A stretch of DNA of 64,000 bases from Polycyclovorans algicola TG408 (GTDB taxonomy: Bacteria > Pseudomonadota > Gammaproteobacteria > Nevskiales > Nevskiaceae). Positions 8,925 through 17,104 of this stretch are shown one piece after another (within the stretch, counting starts at the first letter, position 1; each line of letters opens with the position of its first letter). The notes below the pieces were generated by a model. The model was not told the DNA's origin. It was given only the letters and a program-made list of their open reading frames with translations, and did not search any database. A program made the position numbers and the translations under genes. The stretch covers positions 2,722,830 through 2,786,829 of the forward strand of contig NZ_JOMH01000001.1 in NCBI RefSeq assembly GCF_000711245.1, written 5' to 3'.

Positions 8925-9308
8925 TTAAATGGCGTTGAACACATTGATCACGCCAAACAGTTCCAGCACCAGCAACACCACAAAAACGACCCCGACAACC
9001 GCCAACGCACCGGCGCCGGCGGGCGCTTCATCAAGCTGGTTGGCAAAGGCCTGCAATTCTTGCTCGGAAAGCTGCGCCAGACGCATGTCGATGGTGGCGG
9101 CGTCAACGCCCCATGCGGTCAACTGCTCGGCGATGTCGTCGCGCGCCAGTTGGGCCGAGATGTCGGCACGCAAATCCTGCTGCGTGGTTTCCGCGACCAG
9201 CGCTTCGGTGGACAGCAAAGTTTCGGCCTGCGCCGGGACACTCATCACCATGGCACCGGCCAATGACAATGGCAAAAGACCGCGACGAATCAAAGATTTA
9301 ACGTGCAT
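8925..9308 (-). CDS. Small membrane-anchored protein, PA2779 family
   Basis: The product is 127 residues with a signal peptide (MHVKSLIRRG to VPAQA, about 1-27). A soluble helical region follows (DLRADISAQLARDDIAEQL, RLAQLSEQELQAFANQLDE). A C-terminal hydrophobic segment (ALAVVGVVFVVLLVLELFG) probably anchors it. It pairs with the C39-like peptidase immediately downstream, as in Pseudomonas, where the two families occur together. It could be a membrane tether or substrate of the peptidase, but its function is unknown. The start at 9308 places the signal peptide at the N-terminus; upstream in-frame codons are not signal-like. Confidence 0.8.
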   Translation of the reverse strand: MHVKSLIRRGLLPLSLAGAMVMSVPAQAETLLSTEALVAETTQQDLRADISAQLARDDIAEQLTAWGVDAATIDMRLAQLSEQELQAFANQLDEAPAGAGALAVVGVVFVVLLVLELFGVINVFNAI

Positions 9309-9348
9309 GGTGACTCCCAGTGAATGAACCCAACGCAGACTAAGCACT

Positions 9349-10986
9349 TCAAGCTTGAGTCTGCCTGAACCGATGCACCCAGTGGGCGGTTGCCGCGTCC
9401 AAACAGGTGTCTTCGCCACCCTCGACCCATGCCCGGTCGATGGTTTTGGCAATCGATTTGCCCAGCTCGACGCCCCACTGGTCAAACGGCAGTACATCCC
9501 AAAGCACCGACAACACGAAGGTGCGGTGCTCGTACGCGGCCATCAGCGCGCCCAGGTGAAACGCATCCAGGCGCGGCAGCACCAACAAGCTGCTCGGACG
9601 ATTGCCAGAAAACACTCGATGGGGGATCAGTTTCGCGCGCTGCGCCGCGTCAAGGCCCTGCTCGGTCAACTCGGCATCCACGGTACGCGCGTCCTTGCCA
9701 TGCGCCAGTGCGGAACGCTGGGCGAGCACGTTGGCCAGCAGCAGTCGATGCGAATCGCCATCGGCCGGGTCGTCGGAGCCAGCAGCGGCGGCGGCGATGA
9801 AGTCCACCGGCTGCGCCTGCGGCCCCTGGTGCAGCATCTGGAAAAACGCATGCTGGCCGTTGGTGCCGACGTCGCCCCACAGCGGCGGCGTGCTGCGGGT
9901 GGCCGCCTCGCCGCCACGGCGCACGCCCTTGCCGTTGGACTCCATCTCGAGTTGCTGCAGCCACGGCACAAAATGGATCAGCCGCTGCAAGTAGGGCACG
10001 ACCACCTGGGTGGGCAGTCCCAGCGCCTCGCGGTTCCACCATGCGACAACGGCCATAAGCACCGGAAGGTTCTCGGCCAGTGGTGCGTCGCGAAAATGCT
10101 GATCCATGGCCCAGGCGCCATCCAGCAATTCGCGGAAACACGTCGAACCCAGGGCAATCATCGCGCTCAGACCGACCGCGCTCCAGACCGAATAGCGTCC
10201 ACCGACCCAATCCCAGAAGCCGAAGCACTGCTCGCGGGGGATGCCGAAGGCGCTGGCAGCCTCCAGATTGGTCGACACCGCCACGAAATGCTGACCCACC
10301 GCCTCTTCCGGCAGCGACCGGCGCAGCCACCCGCGCGCCAGCCGCGCGTTGGTCATGGTCTCGACGGTGGTGAAGGTCTTGCTGGTGATGACAAACAAGG
10401 TCCGTGCCGGATCGAGGTTCGCCAGCACATCGCGCAGTTCAATGGCATCGACGTTGGCGACGAAATGCGCGCGCAATGGCATCACCTGCCCCGCCAACGC
10501 AGCCACCAACATGCGCGGCCCTAGGTCGGAGCCGCCAATGCCGATGTTGACCACGTCGGTGATCACATCACCGCCGTGACCACGCCACGCGCCGCTGCGC
10601 ACCTGTTCGGCGAATCCGCTCATGGCGGCGAGCACCGCGGCGACGTCGCCGGAAACGTCGCGGCCATCGACACTGAAATGGGCGTCCGGCGGCGCGCGCA
10701 GGGCCATGTGGGCAGCGGCGCGATCTTCGGTGACATTGACGCGCTCGCCGGCAAACAGTCGCAGTCGCGCCTCGACGAAGTCGCAGTCTTGAAGATGGGC
10801 GGTCAGCGCAGCCAGCGTGCTGTCGTCGACGCGCTGGGTGGCGAGATCCAGGGTCAGGCCTGCGGCACTAACCTGCAGGCGCTCGGCCCGGCCCGGGTCA
10901 TCGACCAACGCTCGGCGAAGATCGGGCGGATCACGCGCCAGCAGGGCCAGAGATTCAGGAAGGTTCGCAGGGGTTACGGCAGACAT
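9349..10986 (-). CDS. pgi: Glucose-6-phosphate isomerase
   Basis: Interconverts glucose-6-phosphate and fructose-6-phosphate. The product is 545 residues. Signatures are NIGIGGSDLGPRML (sugar-phosphate site), FVITSKTFTTVETMTNA, DWVGGRYSVWSAVGLS, SHRLLLANVLAQ and QWGVELGKSIAK with the C-terminal catalytic lysine. The segment WGDVGTNGQHAFFQ carries Asp where E. coli has the catalytic-base Glu (WGEPGTNGQH). I do not know how common this is in relatives. The ATG at 10986 starts MSAVTPANLPESL. It is the upstream gene of a leftward run including the PA2779/PA2778-like pair. Confidence 0.95.
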   Translation of the reverse strand: MSAVTPANLPESLALLARDPPDLRRALVDDPGRAERLQVSAAGLTLDLATQRVDDSTLAALTAHLQDCDFVEARLRLFAGERVNVTEDRAAAHMALRAPPDAHFSVDGRDVSGDVAAVLAAMSGFAEQVRSGAWRGHGGDVITDVVNIGIGGSDLGPRMLVAALAGQVMPLRAHFVANVDAIELRDVLANLDPARTLFVITSKTFTTVETMTNARLARGWLRRSLPEEAVGQHFVAVSTNLEAASAFGIPREQCFGFWDWVGGRYSVWSAVGLSAMIALGSTCFRELLDGAWAMDQHFRDAPLAENLPVLMAVVAWWNREALGLPTQVVVPYLQRLIHFVPWLQQLEMESNGKGVRRGGEAATRSTPPLWGDVGTNGQHAFFQMLHQGPQAQPVDFIAAAAAGSDDPADGDSHRLLLANVLAQRSALAHGKDARTVDAELTEQGLDAAQRAKLIPHRVFSGNRPSSLLVLPRLDAFHLGALMAAYEHRTFVLSVLWDVLPFDQWGVELGKSIAKTIDRAWVEGGEDTCLDAATAHWVHRFRQTQA

Positions 10987-11042
10987 GGGCAACCGGCAGG
11001 TTCGAGTAATGGACCCGAGCGTAACCAATTCACGCGCCGTTG

Positions 11043-11437
11043 CTAGGACCTGTTAACAATTGGCGCATCGCTGCGGCCGAGTCGGTTATGGCCCTGGGCA
11101 AGGCGGGAGAAGCGCGGTTTGGTCATTCCAAATACGCTCGTGACTCGGAGCGTGCGCATGCAACGGCTCCCGCACCCCCACGCTCGCTGCGCTCACGACA
11201 CCGTGTCGCCGCTGCCGACGACCCACGAAGTCCAGGGCCATAACCGGCCGGCCCCTTCGGGTTGCTGCCTGTTTTTCCGCCATGCGGCGTTGCGCCTTCG
11301 TCATTTGGAATCACCAGATTTCCTCAGTCGCGCCTGAAGACCGGCCCACGGTGCGCGAAGCGTGGGTGCGGGGACGGTCGCCCTGGCGAAAAAACAGACG
11401 GCAACGCAGCGATATGGCAATTGTTAACAGGCCCTAG
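11043..11437. repeat. 395-bp non-coding element with about 33-bp terminal inverted repeats
   Basis: The ends 11043-11075 and 11405-11437 are inverted copies: CTAGGACCTGTTAACAATTG at left, CTAGGGCCTGTTAACAATTG when the right end is reverse-complemented, then ATCGCTGCG in both. More inverted pairs lie inside, including GGTTATGGCCCTGG near 11085 against CCAGGGCCATAACC near 11230, and TCATTCCAAAT against ATTTGGAAT. No convincing reading frame is present. It fills the space between pgi and the next gene. It could be a MITE-like or other dispersed palindromic element. I see no clear target-site duplication. Confidence 0.7.
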
Positions 11438-11444
11438 GTCACGC

Positions 11445-12065
11445 TCAGCGCAAGTGGTAGTTGAAGCTGACGCTGATCCGCAATGCGTCAATGCGACTGG
11501 GCGGCACCTCATGCCGCAACCAGCTCTCAAACAGCAGCACCTCCCCTGCGCGGGGCTTAACCCGCAGGTGCGAGCGCTGCGCGGCGTCTGCGCGACGTGG
11601 CGGCGCGGCCATCATCCGGGTCAGGCGCGGGTCTTCAAACGTGATTGGACTGGCGCCGCGCGGCGTGGCCACGTAGTAGGTGCCGCTGATCACCGATTGC
11701 GGGTGCACGTGAAAGCTGTGCGCGCAGCCGCGCGGCATCAGGTTGATCCAGCAGTCGGTCATCACAAGTTGATCGGGCGTCACATCCCATTCCAGCGCAT
11801 CGGCATAGCGCATGACATGCCGGTCGATGCGGCGCCGCAGTGTGTCGAAGGTCGACGAAAACAGGTGCAGGCGATCCATCGAGCCATAGCTGGTGTAGCC
11901 GCCGGGATAATTGTCCTCGGACCAGCGCCGACCGGGCAGGTCAAACACACGAATCTTTTCGCATTCATCGGCCAGGTCGGCATTGATGTCGACCAAGCCC
12001 CGCGTCAGTAGCGGTGCGCGGTAGATCAGCGTGGCGAAATGGGCTTCGGTCATGGGCTCAGCCAT
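11445..12065 (-). CDS. Putative 2OG-Fe(II) oxygenase-like protein (TIGR02466 family)
   Basis: About 206 residues (202 if the ATG at 12053 is used). The core resembles the TIGR02466 double-stranded beta-helix family. It has a metal-binding HSFHVHPQSVISGTYYV block, a strand with PITFEDPRL, and a closing FESWLRHEVPP His followed by RISVSFNYHL. These suggest a non-haem iron oxygenase; the substrate is unknown. The ATG at 12065 lies immediately after the T-run of the panD terminator, so transcription from panD is unlikely to continue through efficiently. I see no strong ribosome-binding site for either start. The stop lies 7 bp from the inverted-repeat element. Confidence 0.72.
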   Translation of the reverse strand: MAEPMTEAHFATLIYRAPLLTRGLVDINADLADECEKIRVFDLPGRRWSEDNYPGGYTSYGSMDRLHLFSSTFDTLRRRIDRHVMRYADALEWDVTPDQLVMTDCWINLMPRGCAHSFHVHPQSVISGTYYVATPRGASPITFEDPRLTRMMAAPPRRADAAQRSHLRVKPRAGEVLLFESWLRHEVPPSRIDALRISVSFNYHLR

Positions 12066-12093
12066 AAAAAAGCCCGCAGTAAAGCTGCGGGCT
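12066..12093 (-). terminator. Rho-independent terminator after panD
   Basis: On the minus strand a 9-bp GC-rich stem (AGCCCGCAG / CTGCGGGCT, 12071-12079 with 12085-12093) with a 5-nt loop is followed by six T residues (12066-12071). It begins about 20 bp after the panD stop and so would end panD transcription. Confidence 0.88.
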
Positions 12094-12111
12094 CGACAAA
12101 GCAAAAAGGTA

Positions 12112-12495
12112 TCAAGCGGCCTTCTGGACCGGAATCACGTTACTGGCGCGCGCCACGCCGTTGTCATCATTGCAATACACCAAGCGCGGCTTGTAGACGC
12201 GGGCAGCGGCTTCATCCATCTGCGCATACGCCGCAATGATGACCCGATCACCGACCCGCGCCTTGTGCGCCGCAGCGCCATTGACCGAGACGATGCCCGA
12301 GCCGTCTTCGGCACGAATGGCATACGTGGTGAGCCGTTCACCGTTGGTGACGTTGTAAATGTCGATCTGTTCGAACTCGAGAATGCCCGCCAAATCCAGC
12401 AGCTTGCCGTCGATGGCGCAGGATCCGTCGTAGTCGAGTTCGGCGTGTGTCACGCGAGCACGATGCAGCTTGCACTTCAGCAGGTTGAGTTGCAT
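12112..12495 (-). CDS. panD: Aspartate 1-decarboxylase
   Basis: Pyruvoyl enzyme that makes beta-alanine for pantothenate. The product is 127 residues. Self-cleavage should occur at Gly24-Ser25 ([16 protein letters not shown]); Ser25 becomes the pyruvoyl group. Tyr58 is in the conserved TTYAI, and the [16 protein letters not shown] block is standard. It lies about 240 bp from panC-panB on the same strand, separated by a gap with two 26-bp direct repeats, so it probably has its own promoter. A strong terminator follows. Confidence 0.96.
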   Translation of the reverse strand: MQLNLLKCKLHRARVTHAELDYDGSCAIDGKLLDLAGILEFEQIDIYNVTNGERLTTYAIRAEDGSGIVSVNGAAAHKARVGDRVIIAAYAQMDEAAARVYKPRLVYCNDDNGVARASNVIPVQKAA

Positions 12496-12523
12496 GAGAG
12501 TTGACTCTTGGAAGGTTGCGCAA

Positions 12524-12598
12524 GGGGTGGCCCACTAAGACATGCACCCGGATCACGCGTCTATTTCAAGATGGGGTGGCCCACTAAGACATGCACCC
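12524..12598. repeat. Two 26-bp direct repeats upstream of panD
   Basis: Identical copies of GGGGTGGCCCACTAAGACAT followed by GCACCC lie at 12524-12549 and 12573-12598 (49-bp period, 23-bp spacer). They sit in the 237-bp gap between panD and panC, which otherwise holds an AT-richer stretch (12640-12732) and no gene that I can see. Repeated boxes like these occur at the ends of some insertion sequences, so this may be a remnant of one. The identity is not proven. Confidence 0.6.
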
Positions 12599-12732
12599 TG
12601 AACCCCGAATGGTTTGCCTGAGCATTGACCGTGCGGGCGCTTAGTCTAGTCGATTCGGCCGATGGATTAAACCTGATCATCCCATCACTGAAATCATTGC
12701 ATCACGGCGGCAAGATAATGAATTTATAACAC

Positions 12733-13563
12733 TCAAATCAACAGGTTATCGATCAACCGGGTGGCGCCCAAACGGGCTGCGGCGAGCACCACCCAGGGAC
12801 CGTCCGTCGGTTCACTCAGATCGCGCGCCCGGATTGCCACGTACTCGGGCTCGAAACCTACCTCGCGCAGTCGGTTCATCGCCTCGGTTTCCAGGGCCGC
12901 CGGCGACGCCGCACGGCGCTTCAGGCGGTCACCAATCGCCTGGAGGGTCTGGAACAGCAGTGGCGCGATCTGCCTTGCGTCGGCGTCCAGGTACTGATTG
13001 CGACTCGACAGCGCAAGGCCATCGTCAGCGCGCTCGGTGGGCACGCCGATGATCTCGACCGGCAGGTGTAGGTCGGCCACCATGCGTCGCACCACGGCGA
13101 GTTGCTGGTAGTCCTTGAGGCCAAAGCACGCCAGATCTGGCTGCACCTGGTGGAACAGGATGCTGACAATGGTGCTGACCCCATCGAAATGGCCGGGTCG
13201 CCGCGCCCCCTCAAGCATGTCGGTCACCTCCGGCACGACCACCCGCGTGGTGGCCGCGCCGGGCGCGATCATCGCATCCACCGGCGGCGCAAACAGCAGG
13301 TCGCAACCGGCGCCGCCCAGCGCCACGGCATCGGCCGTCAGGGTGCGCGGGTAGCGATCAAAGTCTTCGTTGGGACCGAACTGCAGCGGGTTGACGAACA
13401 CGCTGGCAACCACGAAGTCGGCGTGCTGCCGGGCCGTCTCGACCAGTTTGAGATGGCCGGCGTGCAGGTTGCCCATGGTCGGCACCAGGGCGATGCGGGC
13501 ACCGCCACTGCGCGCAGCGGCCACCGCCGCACGCAGGGCGAGAACGGTGTTGACCGAGCGCAT
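12733..13563 (-). CDS. panC: Pantothenate synthetase
   Basis: Condenses pantoate with beta-alanine, using ATP. The product is 276 residues. The nucleotidyl-transferase signature VPTMGNLHAGHLKLV is near the N-terminus. FVNPLQFGPNEDFDRYPR, FGLKDYQQLAVVRRM and LALSSRNQYLD (the KMSKS-equivalent region) follow. The ATG at 13563 starts two bases after the panB stop, so the pair is clearly co-transcribed. The frame stays open upstream inside panB, but that part is not family sequence. Confidence 0.96.
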   Translation of the reverse strand: MRSVNTVLALRAAVAAARSGGARIALVPTMGNLHAGHLKLVETARQHADFVVASVFVNPLQFGPNEDFDRYPRTLTADAVALGGAGCDLLFAPPVDAMIAPGAATTRVVVPEVTDMLEGARRPGHFDGVSTIVSILFHQVQPDLACFGLKDYQQLAVVRRMVADLHLPVEIIGVPTERADDGLALSSRNQYLDADARQIAPLLFQTLQAIGDRLKRRAASPAALETEAMNRLREVGFEPEYVAIRARDLSEPTDGPWVVLAAARLGATRLIDNLLI

Positions 13564-13565
13564 GC

Positions 13566-14405
13566 TCAGACGGTGCCGAAGCTGTGCTCGGCGGCCGGAT
13601 ACGCGCCGGACTTCACCTCGGCCACATACGCCGCGAACGCGCCGGCCACATCGCGACCGTCGACCAGGTAAGGCTTGACGAACCGTGGCGTGCGACCGTG
13701 ACGCACCATCGGCGAGATGCCCAGAATGTCGTGCATCACCAAAATCTGTCCGTCGACCGCCGGACCGGCGCCGATGCCGATCACCGGCACGTCGACCGCC
13801 GCGTGAATCTCCGCCGCGAGGCGCGACGGAATGCACTCCAGCAACAGGCAGTCGGCGCCGGCTGCGACCAAGGCGCGGGCATCACCGAGCATTTTTTCGG
13901 CCTGTCCGGCATCTTTGCCCTGCACCTTGAAGGCGCCCATTTTGTGAATGAACTGCGGCTGCAGCCCCAGGTGTGCGCAGACCGGCACGCCACGGATCGA
14001 CAGGTATTCGACAATGGCCGCCTGCTCTTCGCCGCCCTCGAGCTTGACCATTTTCGCGCCGCCTTCCTGCATCAGCCGCTGGCTGGCATCGAGTGCGCGC
14101 TCCAACGTGGCATAGCTGAGAAATGGCAGGTCGGCCATCAGGAAGGCGCGCTTGAGCATCGGCGCCACGCAGCGGCTGTGATAGACGATGTCGCCCACCG
14201 ACACGGCGGTGGTGCTGTCGCGGCCGTGAAGCACCATGCCCAGTGAATCGCCGACCAGCACCACGTCGACGCCGGCCTCATCGGCCAGCATCGCAAAGCT
14301 GGCGTCATAAGCAGTCAGACAGGCGATCTTGTCGCCTTTCTCACGCATGGCGCGCAGGTCGCCGCAGTTGAGCGGGCGCGTGGACGGCGCATTCGGTGCA
14401 TTCAT
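13566..14405 (-). CDS. panB: 3-methyl-2-oxobutanoate hydroxymethyltransferase
   Basis: First committed step of pantothenate synthesis: adds a hydroxymethyl group from methylene-THF to alpha-ketoisovalerate. The product is 279 residues. Motifs are VLVGDSLGMVLHGRDSTTAV (metal and substrate site), KMVKLEGGEE, VPVCAHLGLQPQ and VPVIGIGAG. It lies between folK (13 bp away) and panC (2-bp gap) in one leftward operon linking folate and pantothenate synthesis. This is sensible because PanB uses a folate cofactor. Confidence 0.97.
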   Translation of the reverse strand: MNAPNAPSTRPLNCGDLRAMREKGDKIACLTAYDASFAMLADEAGVDVVLVGDSLGMVLHGRDSTTAVSVGDIVYHSRCVAPMLKRAFLMADLPFLSYATLERALDASQRLMQEGGAKMVKLEGGEEQAAIVEYLSIRGVPVCAHLGLQPQFIHKMGAFKVQGKDAGQAEKMLGDARALVAAGADCLLLECIPSRLAAEIHAAVDVPVIGIGAGPAVDGQILVMHDILGISPMVRHGRTPRFVKPYLVDGRDVAGAFAAYVAEVKSGAYPAAEHSFGTV

Positions 14406-14418
14406 GGCAACTCCAAAT

Positions 14419-14949
14419 TCAGTCGGTCAGGGCGGACCACAACGTCAGTCCCGCGCCGTCGACGCGGGACGCGCATTCTGCCATCGCCCCCACGCCCGGC
14501 ACCTGCAAGTCAGGATCAATTTCAGCCCAGGGCCGCAACACGAAAGCACGCTGGCCGATGCCGGGGTGCGGCAACTGCAGTTCTGCGTGCTGACTGGCCT
14601 GCCCGTCGATGTGCAGCAGGTCAAGGTCGAGCGCCCGCGCACCCCAGCGCACGCTTGCCGGGTCCCGGCCAGCGCGGCGCTCGAGACGCTTCAGTTGCCG
14701 AAACAGTGCCATTGGGGTCAGACGGGTCGCGATGCGCATCACCGCGTTGGCGTAGTCCGGCTGGTCGGGCGGCCCCATGGGGGGACTGCGGTACAAGGAC
14801 GACATCGCCTGCGACTCGACACCCGGCAGACGACCGATCGCGCCCGCGGCGGCCACAACCTGCTTGCCGGGGGTCGGGCCCCAAACACCTTCGAGGTTGC
14901 TGCCGAGGCCTATCCAAGCCAGCCGTGCTGCGCTGTTGACCAACATCAA
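14419..14949 (-). CDS. folK: 2-amino-4-hydroxy-6-hydroxymethyldihydropteridine pyrophosphokinase
   Basis: Transfers pyrophosphate to the pterin in folate synthesis. The product is 176 residues. Visible features are IGLGSNLEG at the N-terminus, SSLYRSPPMGPPDQPDYANA, and RWGARALDLDLLHIDG with the magnesium-binding aspartates. LPHPGIGQRAFVLRPWAEI follows near the end. A GVWGPTPG insertion after the first strand is slightly unusual. It sits between pcnB and panB with short gaps, consistent with a pcnB-folK-panB-panC transcript. Confidence 0.95.
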   Translation of the reverse strand: MMLVNSAARLAWIGLGSNLEGVWGPTPGKQVVAAAGAIGRLPGVESQAMSSLYRSPPMGPPDQPDYANAVMRIATRLTPMALFRQLKRLERRAGRDPASVRWGARALDLDLLHIDGQASQHAELQLPHPGIGQRAFVLRPWAEIDPDLQVPGVGAMAECASRVDGAGLTLWSALTD

Positions 14950-14955
14950 GGCGGG

Positions 14956-16278
14956 TCAGGCCTGCGCGTCGGGCCGGCTGCGCGAACGACGACGGCGACG
15001 ACGCTTGCGCGGCGCGGCATCGTCATCGCCTACCGGCGCAGCGTCATCAAAGACGCCCGCATCGTCGTCAAGCCGGTCGGCGGTCAAGCGGGTCTGGGCA
15101 TCAGTCCACCAACCAGCAAGGGCCTGCGGCGCCTCGCCCACTTCTGCGCGCAGCAGCAAAAAGTCGTAGGCGGCACGGAAGCGAGGATGCGACATCAAGC
15201 GTCGCGCGCGACTGTCGCTCTGCTGCTCAAAGCGCGGTTGCATCAGCCAGATTTCGCGCATCGGAATTGAAAACCGTTTGGGTATCGCCACACGGCGTAT
15301 GGCCCGCGCCAGCACTTCTTCGGCAGCCTGCTGCATCACCACGGCCGGACTGGGCCCCTCACTGCGCAGGGTTTGCCGGTAGCGCTGCAAGACCGGCGGC
15401 CACAGCAGTGCGGCGTAGAGAAAGGCGGGTGACACCGGCAGTTCATTGCGGATGCGCTCGGCGGTGTTCGACAGCGCCAGGGCGACGAAGTCGTCGGCCA
15501 TGTCTTCGCGGTCGCACAGGCGGTCAGTGTCGGGGAACAGCTCGGTGAACAGGCCAAAGTGCGCCAGGCTTTCGTAGTTGGCGACGGCATCGACGTTCTG
15601 CAGGATCTTCAGCACTTCGTCGAACAGGCGTGCAGCCGGAATCTCACGCAACAGCGGCGCCAACCGGGCAATCGGCTCGGCCGTGTCGGCCGCCAGCTCA
15701 AAACGCAACTTGTTGGCGATGCGCACCGCACGGAGCATACGCACCGGATCTTCGCGGTAGCGCGATTCCACATCGCCAATCATGCGAATCACTCGGGCAT
15801 CGAGGTCTTCTAGGCCGCCGCAGTAGTCGACGATGGCGAAATCGCTGATGTCGTAATACAGCGCGTTGACGGTGAAGTCGCGGCGGAAGGCGTCGGTTTC
15901 CAGGGTGCCGTAAACGTTGTCCGACAGAATGCGACCGGTGTCGTCACGCTCCATGGAGTCGCTGATGGCGCCGCGAAAGGTCGTCAATTCGATGACTTCG
16001 CCGCCAAAGCGCACATGACAGATCACGAAGCGACGGCCGATCAACCGGCAACTGCGAAATAGCGGCTTGATCTGCTCGGGGTGGGCGTTTGTGGCAATGT
16101 CGAAATCCTTGGGCGTGATGCCGGCCAGAATGTCGCGGACGCCGCCACCCACCAGGTAGGCTTCAAAGCCCGCATCGCGCAGGGTGTAAAGGGTTCGCAG
16201 TGCCGCTGACGACAGCAGCGAACGCGAAACCGGATGCTCGGCACGCGGAATGCGCCGGGGTTCTGAGACAGAAGTGAT
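14956..16278 (-). CDS. pcnB: Poly(A) polymerase I (probable AUC start)
   Basis: Adds poly(A) tails that mark RNA for decay. The core starts at RRIPRAEHPVSR. The nucleotidyltransferase head LVGGGVRDILAG with KDFDIATNAHPEQ carries the catalytic aspartates, and RRDFTVNALYYDI and RMLRAVRIANKLRFEL follow. The C-terminus is very basic (RKRRRRRRSRSR), typical of PcnB. No ATG, GTG or TTG lies between the ATG at 16368 and the conserved core. The best ribosome-binding site (GAGGGTGA, 16283-16290) is 4 bp before an ATC codon at 16278. E. coli pcnB is known to use AUU, so I favour this ATC. The ATG at 16368 (30 residues longer) is the alternative. Confidence 0.85.
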   Translation of the reverse strand: MTSVSEPRRIPRAEHPVSRSLLSSAALRTLYTLRDAGFEAYLVGGGVRDILAGITPKDFDIATNAHPEQIKPLFRSCRLIGRRFVICHVRFGGEVIELTTFRGAISDSMERDDTGRILSDNVYGTLETDAFRRDFTVNALYYDISDFAIVDYCGGLEDLDARVIRMIGDVESRYREDPVRMLRAVRIANKLRFELAADTAEPIARLAPLLREIPAARLFDEVLKILQNVDAVANYESLAHFGLFTELFPDTDRLCDREDMADDFVALALSNTAERIRNELPVSPAFLYAALLWPPVLQRYRQTLRSEGPSPAVVMQQAAEEVLARAIRRVAIPKRFSIPMREIWLMQPRFEQQSDSRARRLMSHPRFRAAYDFLLLRAEVGEAPQALAGWWTDAQTRLTADRLDDDAGVFDDAAPVGDDDAAPRKRRRRRRSRSRPDAQA

Positions 16279-16402
16279 GGTGTCACCCTCGAGGTGTTGA
16301 TCGGCAACCTGATCGGCCGGATTCGGCCTGACGGCGCTTATAGTATCGACCGTCCCTTTTCGCCGCATCTCGTGGATGCGCCCCGCCCAGGAAAATCCCC
16401 CG

Positions 16403-17104
16403 ATGCCCGCGATTCCGCTCATCACCCCGGCGCCGTTGAAAGCCGCCGATCTGCTCCGCGAGTGGCGGCTGCTCAAGGACCTCGCCCACTGCGCCCGTGA
16501 CCGTGACCTTGCCGACCTGCCACGCGGCCAGTCGTCGGTGATGGTGATTCCCGGCTTTGGTGCCGGCGACTGGGCCACCGGTATTTTGCGGGGCCGCCTG
16601 TCGCGCCTCGGCCACCACGTTTACGGCTGGGGCCTGGGCATCAACAAGGGGCAGGTCGAAGTCGACGTCGAGCGCCTGCTGCCGAAATTGACGGCCATCG
16701 TCGCCCGCCGCGAGCAGCCGGTGACCTTGGTTGGCTGGAGCCTTGGCGGCGTGATCGCCCGGCAGATGGCACGCAAGCGGCCGGACCTGGTGGCTGACCT
16801 CATCGCCCTGGGTTCACCGCTGGTCGGCGGGCCCAAGTTCACCTTCACCGCCGCTTGGTACGCACGCAAAGGGCTGGATCTCGATGCCATCGCCGCCAAG
16901 GTTGACGCCTACGAATCGCGTCACGCCCTGCCCTGCCCGCTGCTCAGCATCTTCACCCCGCACGACGGCATGGTGCACCCCGGCGCCAGCCACGATCCGC
17001 ACCACCCCGAAGTGACCTATCGCGAAGTCGACGCCTCGCACCTGGGGCTGTGCGTCGCACCCGAAGTGCTCGAGGTCATCGCCCAGCGGCTGGCGCGCCC
17101 ATGA
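16403..17104 (+). CDS. Alpha/beta hydrolase, lipase-like
   Basis: The product is 233 residues. It begins with a short helical lead, followed by MVIPGFGAGDWATGIL (oxyanion-hole region) and the nucleophile elbow GWSLGG. A PHDGMVHP segment follows and a late His (DASHLGL) completes the likely Ser-Asp-His triad. No signal peptide is present. AGGA at 16388-16391 supports the ATG at 16403; an ATG at 16376 has none. It is divergent from pcnB and overlaps the following RDD gene by ATGA. The substrate is unknown; the fold resembles triacylglycerol lipases and esterases. Confidence 0.78.
   Translation: MPAIPLITPAPLKAADLLREWRLLKDLAHCARDRDLADLPRGQSSVMVIPGFGAGDWATGILRGRLSRLGHHVYGWGLGINKGQVEVDVERLLPKLTAIVARREQPVTLVGWSLGGVIARQMARKRPDLVADLIALGSPLVGGPKFTFTAAWYARKGLDLDAIAAKVDAYESRHALPCPLLSIFTPHDGMVHPGASHDPHHPEVTYREVDASHLGLCVAPEVLEVIAQRLARP

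Noticed and set aside
12524-12598. Two repeats with a 23-bp spacer as a mini-CRISPR
   Set aside because: Only two units, spacer too short, no cas genes.
16313-16578. N-terminal extension of pcnB to 16578
   Set aside because: It overlaps the divergent hydrolase start region and encodes low-complexity Arg/Ser sequence without family similarity.
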